Assembly: GCA_038527215.1 (NCBI GenBank)
Contig: JBCBGC010000019.1
Location: 1 to 64,000, forward strand
Origin: JAWPMV01 sp038527215
Lineage (GTDB): Bacteria > Bacteroidota > Bacteroidia > J057
DNA length: 64,000 bases
Reading direction: 5' to 3'
Every line of letters begins with the position of its first letter. Position 1 is the first letter of the stretch. A program made the translations under genes and the position numbers. The notes under the pieces are model-generated. The model did not search any database and had not been told where the DNA came from. It was given only the letters and a program-made list of their open reading frames with translations. This document shows, piece after piece, positions 25,746 to 33,961 of this stretch.

Positions 25746-26391
25746 AATATTCACCTTTAATCCCTACCAGGAAAATACCTTCGTTATTTCTGATCCTGAC
25801 GGAGCCTGCGCGATCATTGATCCCGGATGTTTTTCTCACTCAGAACAGCAGGCGCTCAAATTGTATATCGAGGAAAAAGACCTGAAGGTGGTCAAATTGT
25901 TGAATACCCATGGGCATATTGACCATATGCTGGGCAATAAATTTGTCGTGGATACCTGGGGCGTGCCCTTTGCTACCCATGAAAAAGTGATTCCTGAACT
26001 GGAAGCTACCCAGAGTTATGGGGCCTTATTTGGCTTACAGCCTGACCCCTCTCCGCATCCGGATGAACTCCTGGAAGATGGCGATACCCTGGAAATCGGG
26101 CAACTTAAACTAGAGGTGATTTTCACGCCAGGGCACTCCGCCGGTCATATCAGCTTTTACCATGCCCCCAGTCAGTCTTTATTCTCTGGCGATGTGCTCT
26201 TTCAGCGGAGCATCGGTCGGACCGATCTGCCGGGTGGGGATTATCCTACCCTAATGAGCACCATTACCCAAAAGCTAGCCCCCCTGCCAAACGATGTAAG
26301 GGTTTATTGTGGTCATGGTCCCATGACTACCCTGGGAGAAGAAAGACAACAAAACCCCTTCATTCTGGACTGGCTACAGTCCACTTCCTGA
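25732..26391 (+). CDS. MBL-fold hydrolase, glyoxalase II-like (YcbL type)
   Basis: This 219-residue metallo-beta-lactamase-fold enzyme has the dinuclear metal motif HGHIDHMLGN, the loop TPGHSAGHIS, the GDVLF motif, and a C-terminal CGHGPMTTLGEERQQNPF. The last motif is typical of YcbL-like type II glyoxalases, which hydrolyse S-lactoylglutathione or related thioesters. Bacteroidota often lack glutathione, so the natural substrate may be another thioester. It starts inside the promoter of the divergent OmpA-like gene. No signal peptide is present, so it acts in the cytoplasm. Confidence 0.9.
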   Translation: MIDIKIFTFNPYQENTFVISDPDGACAIIDPGCFSHSEQQALKLYIEEKDLKVVKLLNTHGHIDHMLGNKFVVDTWGVPFATHEKVIPELEATQSYGALFGLQPDPSPHPDELLEDGDTLEIGQLKLEVIFTPGHSAGHISFYHAPSQSLFSGDVLFQRSIGRTDLPGGDYPTLMSTITQKLAPLPNDVRVYCGHGPMTTLGEERQQNPFILDWLQSTS

Positions 26392-26520
26392 AGCATAAAA
26401 TCGTGCCTCAGCCCGCCTGAGTCGAATGATCCTTCCTCCATCATTTCCTGCATCTTACATCCGTAAGGCTGCCCCGGACTGGCTTTCGCATTCCTTTCCA
26501 GGGAGACACACCTTGCAGGG

Positions 26521-27465
26521 ATGAAAGTAAGATTTACGATGACGATCGGCCTCCTTGTTCTCGGAGCGTTGATCATACAGCCAGCATCGGGAAACGCTCA
26601 ATCTTCCCTTTTTCCATATCAGCAACAGTATCAGTTTGCCCAGGAGGTGTTAGACCAACTGGACCGATGGGACCATCAACTTGCCTTTTATACCACCCGA
26701 TACTTCCAACGCGCCCCGGAAAACGGCCGCAGCTATCCTTATCCTCGTCTACATGATGTCACCCAGATCAAGCGGGCCCGTGGGGCTTACCTGGCCAAAA
26801 CCGACTGGCAGGCCCTGCCTATGCCGCAACGCCTGGAACTCATGTCCCTGATGGACCTTTTGCTGCAAAGATGGGAGCAGGTCGAGGGCATGGAGAAAAA
26901 ATGGCTCAGCCAGTTGCGCTGGTTGCCCTACCACCACCGCAGCCGCCATGTTTACCTGGAGCAACTGCGTGAACTGGAAAACCTTAGTTTTGAGATCAGA
27001 GAAAGGCTATACCAGCTCCAACATATTGCTCATCGGCGTTTGCAAGCCAGCCTGAAAAGCGGACCGGATCTGGCTCGGATGGGACGCAGCCTCACCCAGG
27101 GCAAAACCCTGTTGCGGGCGCTTCAGCAAGCGGATTGGACGGAGTATCGGCAGTTGGAGGCAGCTTGTACCAGCTGGTCCAGAGAGATGGAAACCCACTT
27201 CCAATACATCTGCCTACATGCCTCCCAATATCCCCTGGCCGAATACAAAAATTTCTACCAGGTAAGCCTTTTTCGCCTCCTGCCCCGCTTTCAACGGATC
27301 ATTCAGGCCTTTGAAGGCCGGGATGTGAACTTTTTGAATGAAGAATTTCGTCAGACCATTGAAGAAGCCTATCTATTCCTGGATGTGGCAGAAATTCGGA
27401 TGCAGCGGCTGCAAGAGAAGTTGTTGCCTGCGGCTAAGGAGGGCTTGACGCAGGTTTCGCCCTAG
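26521..27465 (+). CDS. Secreted helical protein of unknown function
   Basis: This 314-residue protein has a signal peptide ending near ASGNAQ and no further hydrophobic segment, so it is likely periplasmic or exported. The mature part is rich in Gln, Arg, Leu and Glu, and largely alpha-helical, with several short heptad-like stretches such as YLEQLRELENLSFEIRERL. There are two cysteines near residue 215 (CTSW and CLHA). No recognised domain or sorting motif is visible, and there are no repeated modules. It sits between the MBL gene and typA, each with its own spacer, so it may be monocistronic. I do not assign a role. Confidence 0.75.
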   Translation: MKVRFTMTIGLLVLGALIIQPASGNAQSSLFPYQQQYQFAQEVLDQLDRWDHQLAFYTTRYFQRAPENGRSYPYPRLHDVTQIKRARGAYLAKTDWQALPMPQRLELMSLMDLLLQRWEQVEGMEKKWLSQLRWLPYHHRSRHVYLEQLRELENLSFEIRERLYQLQHIAHRRLQASLKSGPDLARMGRSLTQGKTLLRALQQADWTEYRQLEAACTSWSREMETHFQYICLHASQYPLAEYKNFYQVSLFRLLPRFQRIIQAFEGRDVNFLNEEFRQTIEEAYLFLDVAEIRMQRLQEKLLPAAKEGLTQVSP

Positions 27466-27514
27466 TAATCAAAGCTTTTTACTCCCATCCCTCGTCTTTC
27501 CCCTTAAATAAGCG

Positions 27515-27522
27515 TACCTTTG
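27515..27522 (+). promoter_or_regulatory. -7 promoter box of typA
   Basis: TACCTTTG is an exact TAnnTTTG match ending 18 bases before the typA ATG at 27541. The upstream -33 position has TTTC rather than TTG. Confidence 0.55.
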
Positions 27523-27540
27523 TGCCTCGTTTAGAAGCAC

Positions 27541-29340
27541 ATGAGTCAAAACATCAGAAATATTGCCATCATCGCGCACGTTGACCACGGGAAAACGACG
27601 CTGGTGGATAAAATGCTTGTTCTGGGAGAGCTGTTCAAAGCGCATCAGCGTCCCGGCGAACTGATCATGGACAGCAACGATCTGGAGAAAGAACGGGGCA
27701 TCACCATTCTTTCCAAGAACGCTTCGGTCCGCTACAAAGACACCAAGATCAACATCATCGATACCCCAGGCCACAGCGACTTTGGGGGCGAGGTAGAACG
27801 GGTGCTCAACATGGCCGATGGCGTTCTGCTGCTGGTGGACGCTTTTGAGGGGCCCATGCCGCAAACCCGTTTTGTCTTACAAAAAGCCATCTCGCTGGGC
27901 CTTAAGCCTATCGTGGTCATCAACAAAGTAGACAAACCGAACTGTCGTCCGGATGAGGTGCAGGAAGCGGTCTTCGAGTTGATGTTTGAATTGGAAGCGA
28001 CCGAGGACCAGCTGGATTTTCCTACCGTTTATGGTTCCGCCAAAAACAACTGGATGGGTCCCGACTGGAATGAACCACAGGAAGACATCACCTACCTGAT
28101 GGAGCAAATCCTCACCCATATTCCTCCGCCGGTATCTCATCAAGGCACCCCACAATTACAGATTACTTCTCTGGACTTCTCCTCTTATGTAGGCCGGATT
28201 GCCATTGGGCGCCTGTCTCGGGGAGAGTTGAAGGAAAATATGCCCATCGCCCTGGTCAAAAGAGACGAGTCAGTCAAAAAGGCCCGCATCAAAGAACTCT
28301 TCGTCTTTGAAGGCCTGGGCAAAACCAAAGCCGATTCTGTGGTGGCAGGGGAAATCTGTGCCCTGGTCGGCCTGGAAGACTTTGACATTGGCGATACCAT
28401 CGCTGATGCCCTGGAGCCGGAAGGCTTGCCGCCCATCGCCATTGATGAGCCGACCATGAGCATGCGCTTCACCATCAATGATTCTCCCTTCTTCGGGCAG
28501 GAAGGCAAATATGTTACTTCCCGCCACCTCAAGGAGCGCCTGGAAAAAGAACTGGAACGCAACCTCGCCCTGCGGGTACAGGAAACCAATACCGCTGATG
28601 CCTTTACCGTATTTGGTCGGGGCGTGCTGCACCTATCCGTCCTGATCGAGACCATGCGTCGCGAAGGCTACGAGCTGCAGGTAGGACAGCCCCAGGTCAT
28701 CATCAAGGAGATCGACGGCAAAAAGCATGAGCCATACGAGCAGTTGACCATCGACCTGCCGGAAGAAGTTTCCGGTCGAGCCATCGATTTGGTGACCCAA
28801 CGCAAAGGCGAAATGCAAAACATGGAGCTCAGAGGCGGGCGCAATATCCTGACCTTTAGCATACCTTCCCGGGGCATCATCGGCCTGCGGAGTGAATTGC
28901 TGACCGCGACGGCCGGAGAAGCGGTCATGTCTCACCGTTTCGAATCCTTCCAGCCTTACAAAGGCGAAATTGAAAAGCGTCGAGCTGGTTCGCTCATCGC
29001 CCACGAAGGCGGAGCCGCTTTTGCCTACGCCCTCGACAAGCTACAGGACCGGGGCCGCTTTTTCATCCGCCCCCAGGAAAATGTCTATGAAGGCCAGGTG
29101 ATCGGCGAAAATACCCGCTCTGATGATTTGGTGGTCAACGTGACCAAATCCAAGAAACTCAGCAACGTACGAGCCGCCGGTTCAGATGACAAAGCCAAAT
29201 TGGCTCCGCCGATCGTATTTACCTTGGAAGAAGCCCTGGAATACATCAAGGAGGATGAGTACGTGGAGGTTACGCCCGAAAACATACGCCTTCGTAAGAT
29301 TTTCCTCAAGGAACACGAGCGCAAGCGGAAGAAGGGGTAG
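27541..29340 (+). CDS. typA: Ribosome-associated GTPase TypA/BipA
   Basis: This 599-residue translational GTPase has G1 [10 protein letters not shown]3 [16 protein letters not shown] and G4 NKVDKP, then EF-Tu-like domain 2 and an EF-G-like C-terminal half ending in the BipA-specific region with the basic tail ERKRKKG. It binds ribosomes near the EF-G site and supports 50S assembly and stress growth. Length is close to the 607 residues of the E. coli protein. The ATG is fixed by the promoter box 18 bases upstream. A palindromic hairpin with a T-run follows about 70 bases after the stop and likely ends the transcript. Confidence 0.97.
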   Translation: MSQNIRNIAIIAHVDHGKTTLVDKMLVLGELFKAHQRPGELIMDSNDLEKERGITILSKNASVRYKDTKINIIDTPGHSDFGGEVERVLNMADGVLLLVDAFEGPMPQTRFVLQKAISLGLKPIVVINKVDKPNCRPDEVQEAVFELMFELEATEDQLDFPTVYGSAKNNWMGPDWNEPQEDITYLMEQILTHIPPPVSHQGTPQLQITSLDFSSYVGRIAIGRLSRGELKENMPIALVKRDESVKKARIKELFVFEGLGKTKADSVVAGEICALVGLEDFDIGDTIADALEPEGLPPIAIDEPTMSMRFTINDSPFFGQEGKYVTSRHLKERLEKELERNLALRVQETNTADAFTVFGRGVLHLSVLIETMRREGYELQVGQPQVIIKEIDGKKHEPYEQLTIDLPEEVSGRAIDLVTQRKGEMQNMELRGGRNILTFSIPSRGIIGLRSELLTATAGEAVMSHRFESFQPYKGEIEKRRAGSLIAHEGGAAFAYALDKLQDRGRFFIRPQENVYEGQVIGENTRSDDLVVNVTKSKKLSNVRAAGSDDKAKLAPPIVFTLEEALEYIKEDEYVEVTPENIRLRKIFLKEHERKRKKG

Positions 29341-29405
29341 GGGGAATTAAGCCAACATCTAATCAGGCAAGCTAGCCTGTTTTTATAGGAATATTTAAAA
29401 GCTAA

Positions 29406-29440
29406 AGGGGCAGACCTGTGTGTCTGCCCCTATGTTTTTT
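29406..29440. terminator. Palindromic repeat acting as terminator between convergent genes
   Basis: AGGGGCAGAC (29406-29415) pairs with GTCTGCCCCT (29422-29431), a 10-base stem with a six-base loop, followed on the plus strand by T6 at 29435-29440. It lies between the convergent typA and propeller-lipoprotein genes. It shares its core with the repeat at 30936-30977, so it is also a copy of an interspersed palindromic element. Confidence 0.75.
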
Positions 29441-29467
29441 GTGGAATATGACTTTTGTACAACGGCT

Positions 29468-30559
29468 TTACCACTGCTCCTCGACATCGAAGCGGACAAT
29501 CTGTTCAGAATTTTCATCATAGGTAATCCCGTAAAAGCCTTTACCGTTTGGCATTAAGCAGAAATTGGAAAGGGGCTGATCCAGTTCATAGCGGTGGAGA
29601 GGATTGCCTGACCAGTCAAAGACGTGTACATAGAAGCATCGGGTCATGTACTGTTTGACGTGCCGACCTGAATAAAGTCCCCAGATGTAGCGGTCTGAGG
29701 TTACAATTCCATTATAGGCATTACGGGTATCGTCTGTGAAGCCATAGGATTCCAAACCGTTTCCCAGGGAGAAAGCTGGATATACCGGAGAAAACTGGTC
29801 GGGGCCGTGATGTTTTTGCAAGGCTTTTTTGTCCAGATCAATAATACCCAGGACGTCTGCGAATGACATAAAAAATGCCACGCGCTTCGCAGTGGGATGA
29901 GGGGCGAGCCACATGGAATTTTCCAGGATATTTTCCGGCAGGGTGGGATCAGCAGTGCCTTCTTTTAGCTCGCCATACCCTAAGCAGACTGTACGGTTTT
30001 TGTCACAAACCAGGATTTGATGCTGATTATTCATGGCTACTCCACATACTGTATGATCTCCTATCAGGCAAGCCTCCAGAAAATCATAAGCTGGAAGACT
30101 AGTGGTAAGGTCTATGATATGAGGCTGGTCGGGTATCGTAGCAGACGTAAGTTCTGCTAATGAATATTGGGTAAACCGCCGCATGATGCCATCGTAGAGG
30201 TCTAAGCGTTGCTCCGTTTCGCTATAATGGACGGAACTGATGTCCATGAACTCTCCGGGGCCCCGGCCCTGTTTCCCAAATTGCTGAACGAGTTGTCCAG
30301 AACGGAGGTCCAGAACCTTGATGAGGTTGGTATGACTCCCAGCACTTTCAATTACTACCATGAGCCTGTCATTTAGGCAAATCAAAGAAACTGGTTTAGC
30401 AAACGGAATCTCAAAAGTGAGAATATCCGAAGTGATCTGGGTAAGGCTGACAAAGTCTTTTTTTGTGAAGCTAGTGATCCTAGTCAAGGAAGAAACGGGC
30501 TCTGATTGGCAGGCCCACAACACGACCACCAAACTCATTAGATATCCTATTCGCTTCAT
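29468..30559 (-). CDS. Six-bladed beta-propeller lipoprotein
   Basis: This 363-residue lipoprotein has signal peptide MSLVVVLWACQS (lipobox LWAC). The body shows repeated blade motifs including VLDLRSGQLVQQFGKQGRGPGEFMDI, quoted in part as FGKQGRGPGEF, the hallmark of the Bacteroidota six-bladed propeller (BF3164-like, NHL-related) family. The family is membrane-anchored and its function is unproved. Its ATG overlaps the stop of the small peptide gene by one base (TAATG), so the two are co-translated. The region GPGEF appears once; the other blades are diverged. It converges on typA across a shared hairpin. Confidence 0.85.
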   Translation of the reverse strand: MKRIGYLMSLVVVLWACQSEPVSSLTRITSFTKKDFVSLTQITSDILTFEIPFAKPVSLICLNDRLMVVIESAGSHTNLIKVLDLRSGQLVQQFGKQGRGPGEFMDISSVHYSETEQRLDLYDGIMRRFTQYSLAELTSATIPDQPHIIDLTTSLPAYDFLEACLIGDHTVCGVAMNNQHQILVCDKNRTVCLGYGELKEGTADPTLPENILENSMWLAPHPTAKRVAFFMSFADVLGIIDLDKKALQKHHGPDQFSPVYPAFSLGNGLESYGFTDDTRNAYNGIVTSDRYIWGLYSGRHVKQYMTRCFYVHVFDWSGNPLHRYELDQPLSNFCLMPNGKGFYGITYDENSEQIVRFDVEEQW

Positions 30560-30792
30560 TATTTGACGATTTTGATCGGGGGAGGGGGGGAAACCTGCGG
30601 AGCCTCGGCGGCCCTATCTCGTACCTGGGCCATGGGTTTGCCTTGTTGATCTGTGATGATGCACCAGATTTTAGGCGCTTCCCAATCACATAATATTGGC
30701 ACCCCAGGCATTTGAGCGATACTTCTCAAACCCCAAGACATCCCAAACAGGATTATTCCCAGCAGACTGGCCGTAAGTAATTTTTTTTTCAT
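30559..30792 (-). CDS. Small secreted cysteine-containing peptide, NVEALA-like context
   Basis: This 77-residue precursor has a strong signal peptide (MKKKLLTASLLGIILFGM) and a mature part of about 50 residues with two cysteines (Cys35 and Cys44) and a proline-rich tail. Similar tiny exported peptides with a C-x-n-C pair, the NVEALA family, precede six-bladed propeller lipoproteins in Bacteroides and relatives, although no NVEALA motif itself is seen here. The stop overlaps the propeller's start by one base. Upstream, the mRNA folds into a long leader hairpin that covers the bases before the ATG. The role is unknown; a peptide that is bound by the propeller is an inference from gene pairing. 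Confidence 0.7.
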   Translation of the reverse strand: MKKKLLTASLLGIILFGMSWGLRSIAQMPGVPILCDWEAPKIWCIITDQQGKPMAQVRDRAAEAPQVSPPPPIKIVK

Positions 30793-30871
30793 TGTGATGT
30801 AAGTTGGATCGGTAAACGAAAGTCCTGTCCGAAGCTGCTTAATGAGCTTCAGAAAACTTCCTTACATCACA
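30793..30871 (-). promoter_or_regulatory. 5' leader stem-loop occluding the peptide gene start
   Basis: TGTGATGTAAG (30793-30803) is an exact inverted repeat of CTTACATCACA (30861-30871), an 11-base stem whose one arm abuts the ATG at 30792 on the minus strand. The loop holds a second hairpin, GAAGCT/AGCTTC (30831-30836 and 30845-30850). The promoter at 30892-30923 implies a leader of about 90 bases that is almost entirely this structure. It should mask the translation start region, so it may control expression of the peptide and propeller genes. Confidence 0.6.
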
Positions 30872-30891
30872 GTTATTAATAGAGGATAGCC

Positions 30892-30923
30892 TAAAAGTAT
30901 TTTTTTTTATAGATATAGTGCAA
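30892..30923 (-). promoter_or_regulatory. Promoter of the peptide/propeller operon (TTG-N21-TACTTTTA)
   Basis: On the minus strand TACTTTTA (30899-30892) has one mismatch to TAnnTTTG, and TTG (30923-30921) lies 21 bases upstream. Transcription would start near 30885, just before the leader stem-loop. Confidence 0.5.
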
Positions 30924-30935
30924 GTAGAGGAAATA

Positions 30936-30977
30936 AAATCCGTAGGGGCAGACCTACAGGTCTGCCCCTACGGATTT
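30936..30977. repeat. Perfect 42-base palindromic repeat
   Basis: AAATCCGTAGGGGCAGACCT (30936-30955) pairs without mismatch with its complement at 30958-30977 around the two-base loop AC. The core GGGGCAGACC recurs in the hairpin at 29406. It lies 13 bases past the tatD stop codon on the minus strand, so it may also end tatD transcription. This looks like an interspersed palindromic (REP-like) element. Confidence 0.85.
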
Positions 30978-30990
30978 GCGGTACTATTCC

Positions 30991-31776
30991 CTACGAAAAC
31001 ACCCAGCGTGCATTGGCATTGGTGATCTCCGCTACCTCATCAAAAGACTTGCCTTGCAGCTCCGCGATTTTTTCCGCTACCAAGGTGGTATAGCTGCTTT
31101 CGTTCCGGCGCTGCTTCTGCTTGCGGTAGGGTTCCGGGACCAGATAAGGGCTGTCCGTTTCCAGGACCACGTATTGGAGATCGAACTCTCGTAACAGGGC
31201 TTGCACGGATTTGCGATAGGTTACGTTGCCACCTATGCCCATTTTGAAGCTGCCAAAGGAGATGACGCGCTCAGCCTGCTCCATGCTACCATCCCAGCAG
31301 TGAAAGATGCCCTTGAGGTCAGAATCCAGGTTTTTTTCAATCAAATCTGCTACCTCGTCGATGGCGTCCCGGGCGTGGAGGATGATCGGCAATTTATATT
31401 CCTTGGCCCAGTCAATTTGAATTTGTAAGGAAGCCTCCTGTAATTCCTGGCGATCCTTGTTTTCTGGCCAGTAGAGGTCAATGCCCGTCTCCCCGATGGC
31501 CACGTAGGTATAGGCCGGATCGTCCAGATAGGTTTTGGTCTTGGCCAGGACCGCTTCGAAGTCCTCCTTCACATCACTAGGATGCAGCCCCATCATGGGA
31601 AAGAAAAAATCCGGGTCCTGATCCACCAACTGGTGCATATCGTCCACGCTATCCAGCGAAATATTCGGCAGATATACCGCCTCCAACACGTCCTTCGCCC
31701 GCTGAATCACCGCCGCCTGATCATCTTTGAAGTGCCGAGCGTAGAGGTGGGCGTGGGTATCGATGATTTTTTTCAT
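30991..31776 (-). CDS. TatD-family metal-dependent hydrolase
   Basis: This 261-residue TIM-barrel amidohydrolase has the metal-binding motif DTHAHL near the N-terminus, GETGIDLYW, ILHARDA, FHCWDGS and ETDSPYLVPEPYRKQ, matching the TatD/YcfH family. Members are usually cytoplasmic DNases or nucleases with 3'-5' activity; some are quality-control enzymes for tRNA or DNA. Length is typical. The next gene downstream on the same strand is the peptide gene, separated by about 200 bases with a palindromic repeat, so tatD is likely monocistronic. The annotated reaction is known for the family, not shown here. Confidence 0.9.
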   Translation of the reverse strand: MKKIIDTHAHLYARHFKDDQAAVIQRAKDVLEAVYLPNISLDSVDDMHQLVDQDPDFFFPMMGLHPSDVKEDFEAVLAKTKTYLDDPAYTYVAIGETGIDLYWPENKDRQELQEASLQIQIDWAKEYKLPIILHARDAIDEVADLIEKNLDSDLKGIFHCWDGSMEQAERVISFGSFKMGIGGNVTYRKSVQALLREFDLQYVVLETDSPYLVPEPYRKQKQRRNESSYTTLVAEKIAELQGKSFDEVAEITNANARWVFS

Positions 31777-31810
31777 TTATTTTTTCGAGTGTTCTTTCTT
31801 TATGCATGCT

Positions 31811-32060
31811 GATACTTTTTTCTTGATAAAAAAGTATCCAAAAAATCAAGACGCTGCTAACCGCGCCAGCCCTCATTCCAGCCCCCTCACCCCAAGCAGC
31901 GTCAAAGCCCCGTCGCCGTAGAATTTTCATTGGGGCGTTGGGGTGCACGAACGCGGGGAGGATGGGTTGGAGCGTGGGCCTTGGTTAGTTCGTGCTTGAT
32001 TTTTGCACCACTTTTTATCAAGAAAAAGTGGTAAAGATCTTTATCAAGAAAAAGTGGTTT
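31811..32060. repeat. MITE-like element with imperfect inverted ends
   Basis: Between tatD and the next gene lies a 250-base non-coding block. The left end holds GATACTTTTTT-CTTGAT-AAAAAAGTATC (31811-31838) and then CAAAAAATCAAG. The right end, read in reverse, has CCACTTTTT-CTTGAT-AAAAAGTGG followed by CAAAAATCAAG (32031-31995), so the two ends are diverged inverted copies with the same CTTGAT loop. A partial extra copy lies at 32036-32060. The interior holds GACGCTGCT/AGCAGCGTC and GCACGAAC/GTTCGTGC inverted pairs. No reading frame in it looks coding. Confidence 0.65.
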
Positions 32061-32093
32061 AGGTCTAAAAAAGTCAAATAGAAGCCCGTTGGC

Positions 32094-32660
32094 TTATAAC
32101 CGCCCCAACAACTCCTCCTTCTTCTCCTCATACTCAATCATGGAGAGCTTGCCATCATTGTAGCGGTCATACAGATAATCAATGGTCTTGAGAATCTCAT
32201 CCCGCAAGGTGAGCCAGTTGATCTCGGCACTGTTGTACTTTTCGGGATCGTAGGTTTTTTCCAGAATTTTCTCGGCTGTAGGATCAAAGCGGGAAATGGT
32301 TTCCAGAATGCGCTGGAGGGTTTTAGCCACCTGCTCATTTTTTACCGAGAGGGTATGGGGGACAAACTGAGTTTGCTGATTAGCCATCACGACCAGTTTA
32401 TTCCCTTTGAGCTGCACCTCTTTCACATCCTCTAGTTCGAACGCCCCATCGTCATAGAAGCACTTTTTAGCGGTGAAAAGAATCGCTCCGCCACTAAACA
32501 TACTGGAGAAATAGTGCATGGCCAGCACATCATTCGGACTGGAAATGCGGGTATCTTTGACGAGAATCTTTCCCAGACGGACTGCCGGAATTTTGGGCGC
32601 TTTGTAGAGGCCGTTGGCTTCGTCCTGCGGAAATTTCTCTTTGATTAAATCTGCGTACAT
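32094..32660 (-). CDS. PH-like plus SHOCT-like domain protein
   Basis: This 188-residue protein has a beta-rich N-terminal region (about residues 25-120) that resembles a bacterial PH-like domain and a C-terminal helical hairpin, about 150-188, of SHOCT type (DGKLSMIEYEEKKEELLGRL, given here in part). The SHOCT motif is found in many bacterial proteins of unknown function and often sits at the C-terminus of PH-like domains. There is no signal peptide or membrane segment. An exact -7 promoter box lies 49 bases upstream. I do not know its partner; membrane or lipid binding is only an inference from the PH-like fold. Confidence 0.7.
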   Translation of the reverse strand: MYADLIKEKFPQDEANGLYKAPKIPAVRLGKILVKDTRISSPNDVLAMHYFSSMFSGGAILFTAKKCFYDDGAFELEDVKEVQLKGNKLVVMANQQTQFVPHTLSVKNEQVAKTLQRILETISRFDPTAEKILEKTYDPEKYNSAEINWLTLRDEILKTIDYLYDRYNDGKLSMIEYEEKKEELLGRL

Positions 32661-32708
32661 AAATACTTGACTTCCTCACCGGCAAAAACCTAACGTATCA
32701 CCGGGGCT

Positions 32709-32716
32709 CAAAACTA
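32709..32716 (-). promoter_or_regulatory. -7 box upstream of the PH/SHOCT gene
   Basis: Read on the minus strand the site is TAGTTTTG, an exact TAnnTTTG match, 49 bases before the ATG at 32660. No TTG is seen at the usual spacing upstream. Confidence 0.4.
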
Positions 32717-32940
32717 CGATTTTTTGACGGGAGAGAATAAAAAAAGGCACCGCAGAATTGCGATGCACATGGCTGTTGAGGCAGTAATACCAAAACAAAT
32801 TTTTGGTTCTTTCTTCTGGTATACTTACCCTACCACATTAGGGCGTGGATCAACGTCGGAAATATAGTAATTAATTCGAAATGCGTAAATTTTATAGGAA
32901 AAATCAATAACCTTTTTTTAATCCAAACAGTTAGCTGCCT

Positions 32941-33393
32941 ATGAGATTCCGCATAAAAACCCCCGTAGCAGGAGATTATCAGGAAGTGATGGAGGGCTTC
33001 AATCGAGACCTGTTCGAACGCCTGACTCCCCCCGGCGTAAAGGTTGCTTTACAGCGCTTTGATGGGTCCAAAAAAGGGGACATCGTCCACCTACGGCTTT
33101 TTCTGGCGGGATTCATTCAGCAGGACTGGATCAGCGAAATCACGGAAGATGGAATAGATGAAGAGAAAGCCTGGTTTGTAGACCGGGGAACCCAACTGCC
33201 CTTTTTCCTAAAAAAATGGCAACATCGGCATATTGTGGAAAATCAGTCCAACCATGCCGTGATCGTGGACGACATTGAATTTCGCAGTCCGTTTTGGCTG
33301 ACCGATCCCCTTCTGTATCCGGTCCTTTGGCTACAATTTGCCTGGCGGAAGCCGGTCTATCAACGGATTTTCGGTAAGGTAAAAAGCACCTAG
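32941..33393 (+). CDS. SRPBCC-superfamily ligand-binding-like protein
   Basis: This 150-residue protein has the helix-grip pattern of the SRPBCC (START/Bet v1-like) superfamily: an N-terminal strand MRFRIKTPV, a helix with VMEGFNRDLFERLTPP, central strands, and a C-terminal helix LLYPVLWLQFAWRKPVYQRIFG. A similar family of small soluble SRPBCC proteins occurs in Bacteroidota, with unknown ligands. There is no signal peptide. The preceding 280 bases are shared with a divergent gene. It converges on a hypothetical membrane gene with one base between stops. Function unknown. Confidence 0.75.
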   Translation: MRFRIKTPVAGDYQEVMEGFNRDLFERLTPPGVKVALQRFDGSKKGDIVHLRLFLAGFIQQDWISEITEDGIDEEKAWFVDRGTQLPFFLKKWQHRHIVENQSNHAVIVDDIEFRSPFWLTDPLLYPVLWLQFAWRKPVYQRIFGKVKST

Positions 33394-33394
33394 G

Positions 33395-33871
33395 TCAAGC
33401 GTCGCCATGTCTTCGGATGGTCAGCAGCGCAAATTTTAAGCGTCGTTGCTGATGAATGAGGCGTTCTACCTCCTGCGGATAAGCGGGTCCGCGCTCAGGG
33501 AGCGGATTTTGCCGGACAAAATGATACTCATCCAGCACCTTTAGCTGATACCCACTTCTGAGCAATCCCTCTACTTCCGGCTCTTTTTGAGGCCAGGTGA
33601 AAGCCTGCATTTCCTGGGCTGGCGGAAGAGGCGCTTGTGGAGCCTCTGCAAAACCTGGGGCAAAGAAGCCCACATAAATACCCAAGGTGAAAATGATCAG
33701 TTGAAGGCTGCCCATGATCAGCCAGGCGTGCGGATAATTCAAAAACCAGTCCTGTTCATATCCCCATAGCATCAACCCTGCTAAGAGGAGAAGGACGATC
33801 ATGAGGCTTCCCCGTCCAGTCAGGACGCGGGTCAAAGTAGGGAGTGCGTTTTGTAGGTTGTTCCAGGGCAT
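33395..33871 (-). CDS. Two-helix membrane protein of unknown function
   Basis: This 158-residue protein has two hydrophobic segments, about residues 20-38 (LMIVLLLLAGLMLWG) and 52-72 (IMGSLQLIIFTLGIYVGFF), joined by a short turn, then a soluble C-terminal part of about 85 residues ending in RRHGDA. It is likely an inner-membrane protein with both ends in the cytoplasm. No family is recognised. It is convergent with the SRPBCC gene, and an MFS gene ends 90 bases upstream on the same strand, so co-transcription with the transporter is possible but unproved. Confidence 0.7.
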   Translation of the reverse strand: MPWNNLQNALPTLTRVLTGRGSLMIVLLLLAGLMLWGYEQDWFLNYPHAWLIMGSLQLIIFTLGIYVGFFAPGFAEAPQAPLPPAQEMQAFTWPQKEPEVEGLLRSGYQLKVLDEYHFVRQNPLPERGPAYPQEVERLIHQQRRLKFALLTIRRHGDA

Positions 33872-33961
33872 GGCTGAAGAGGCGGTGAACGTAAAGGCTT
33901 ACCTCAATATCCTGTTTTCACCCCCCCAAACCAATTCCAAAGTCCTTGATCTATTACGTAC

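Noticed and set aside
31721..31948. 75-residue minus-strand frame across the left part of the MITE-like element
   Set aside because: It crosses inverted repeats and the end of tatD and has no recognisable motif.
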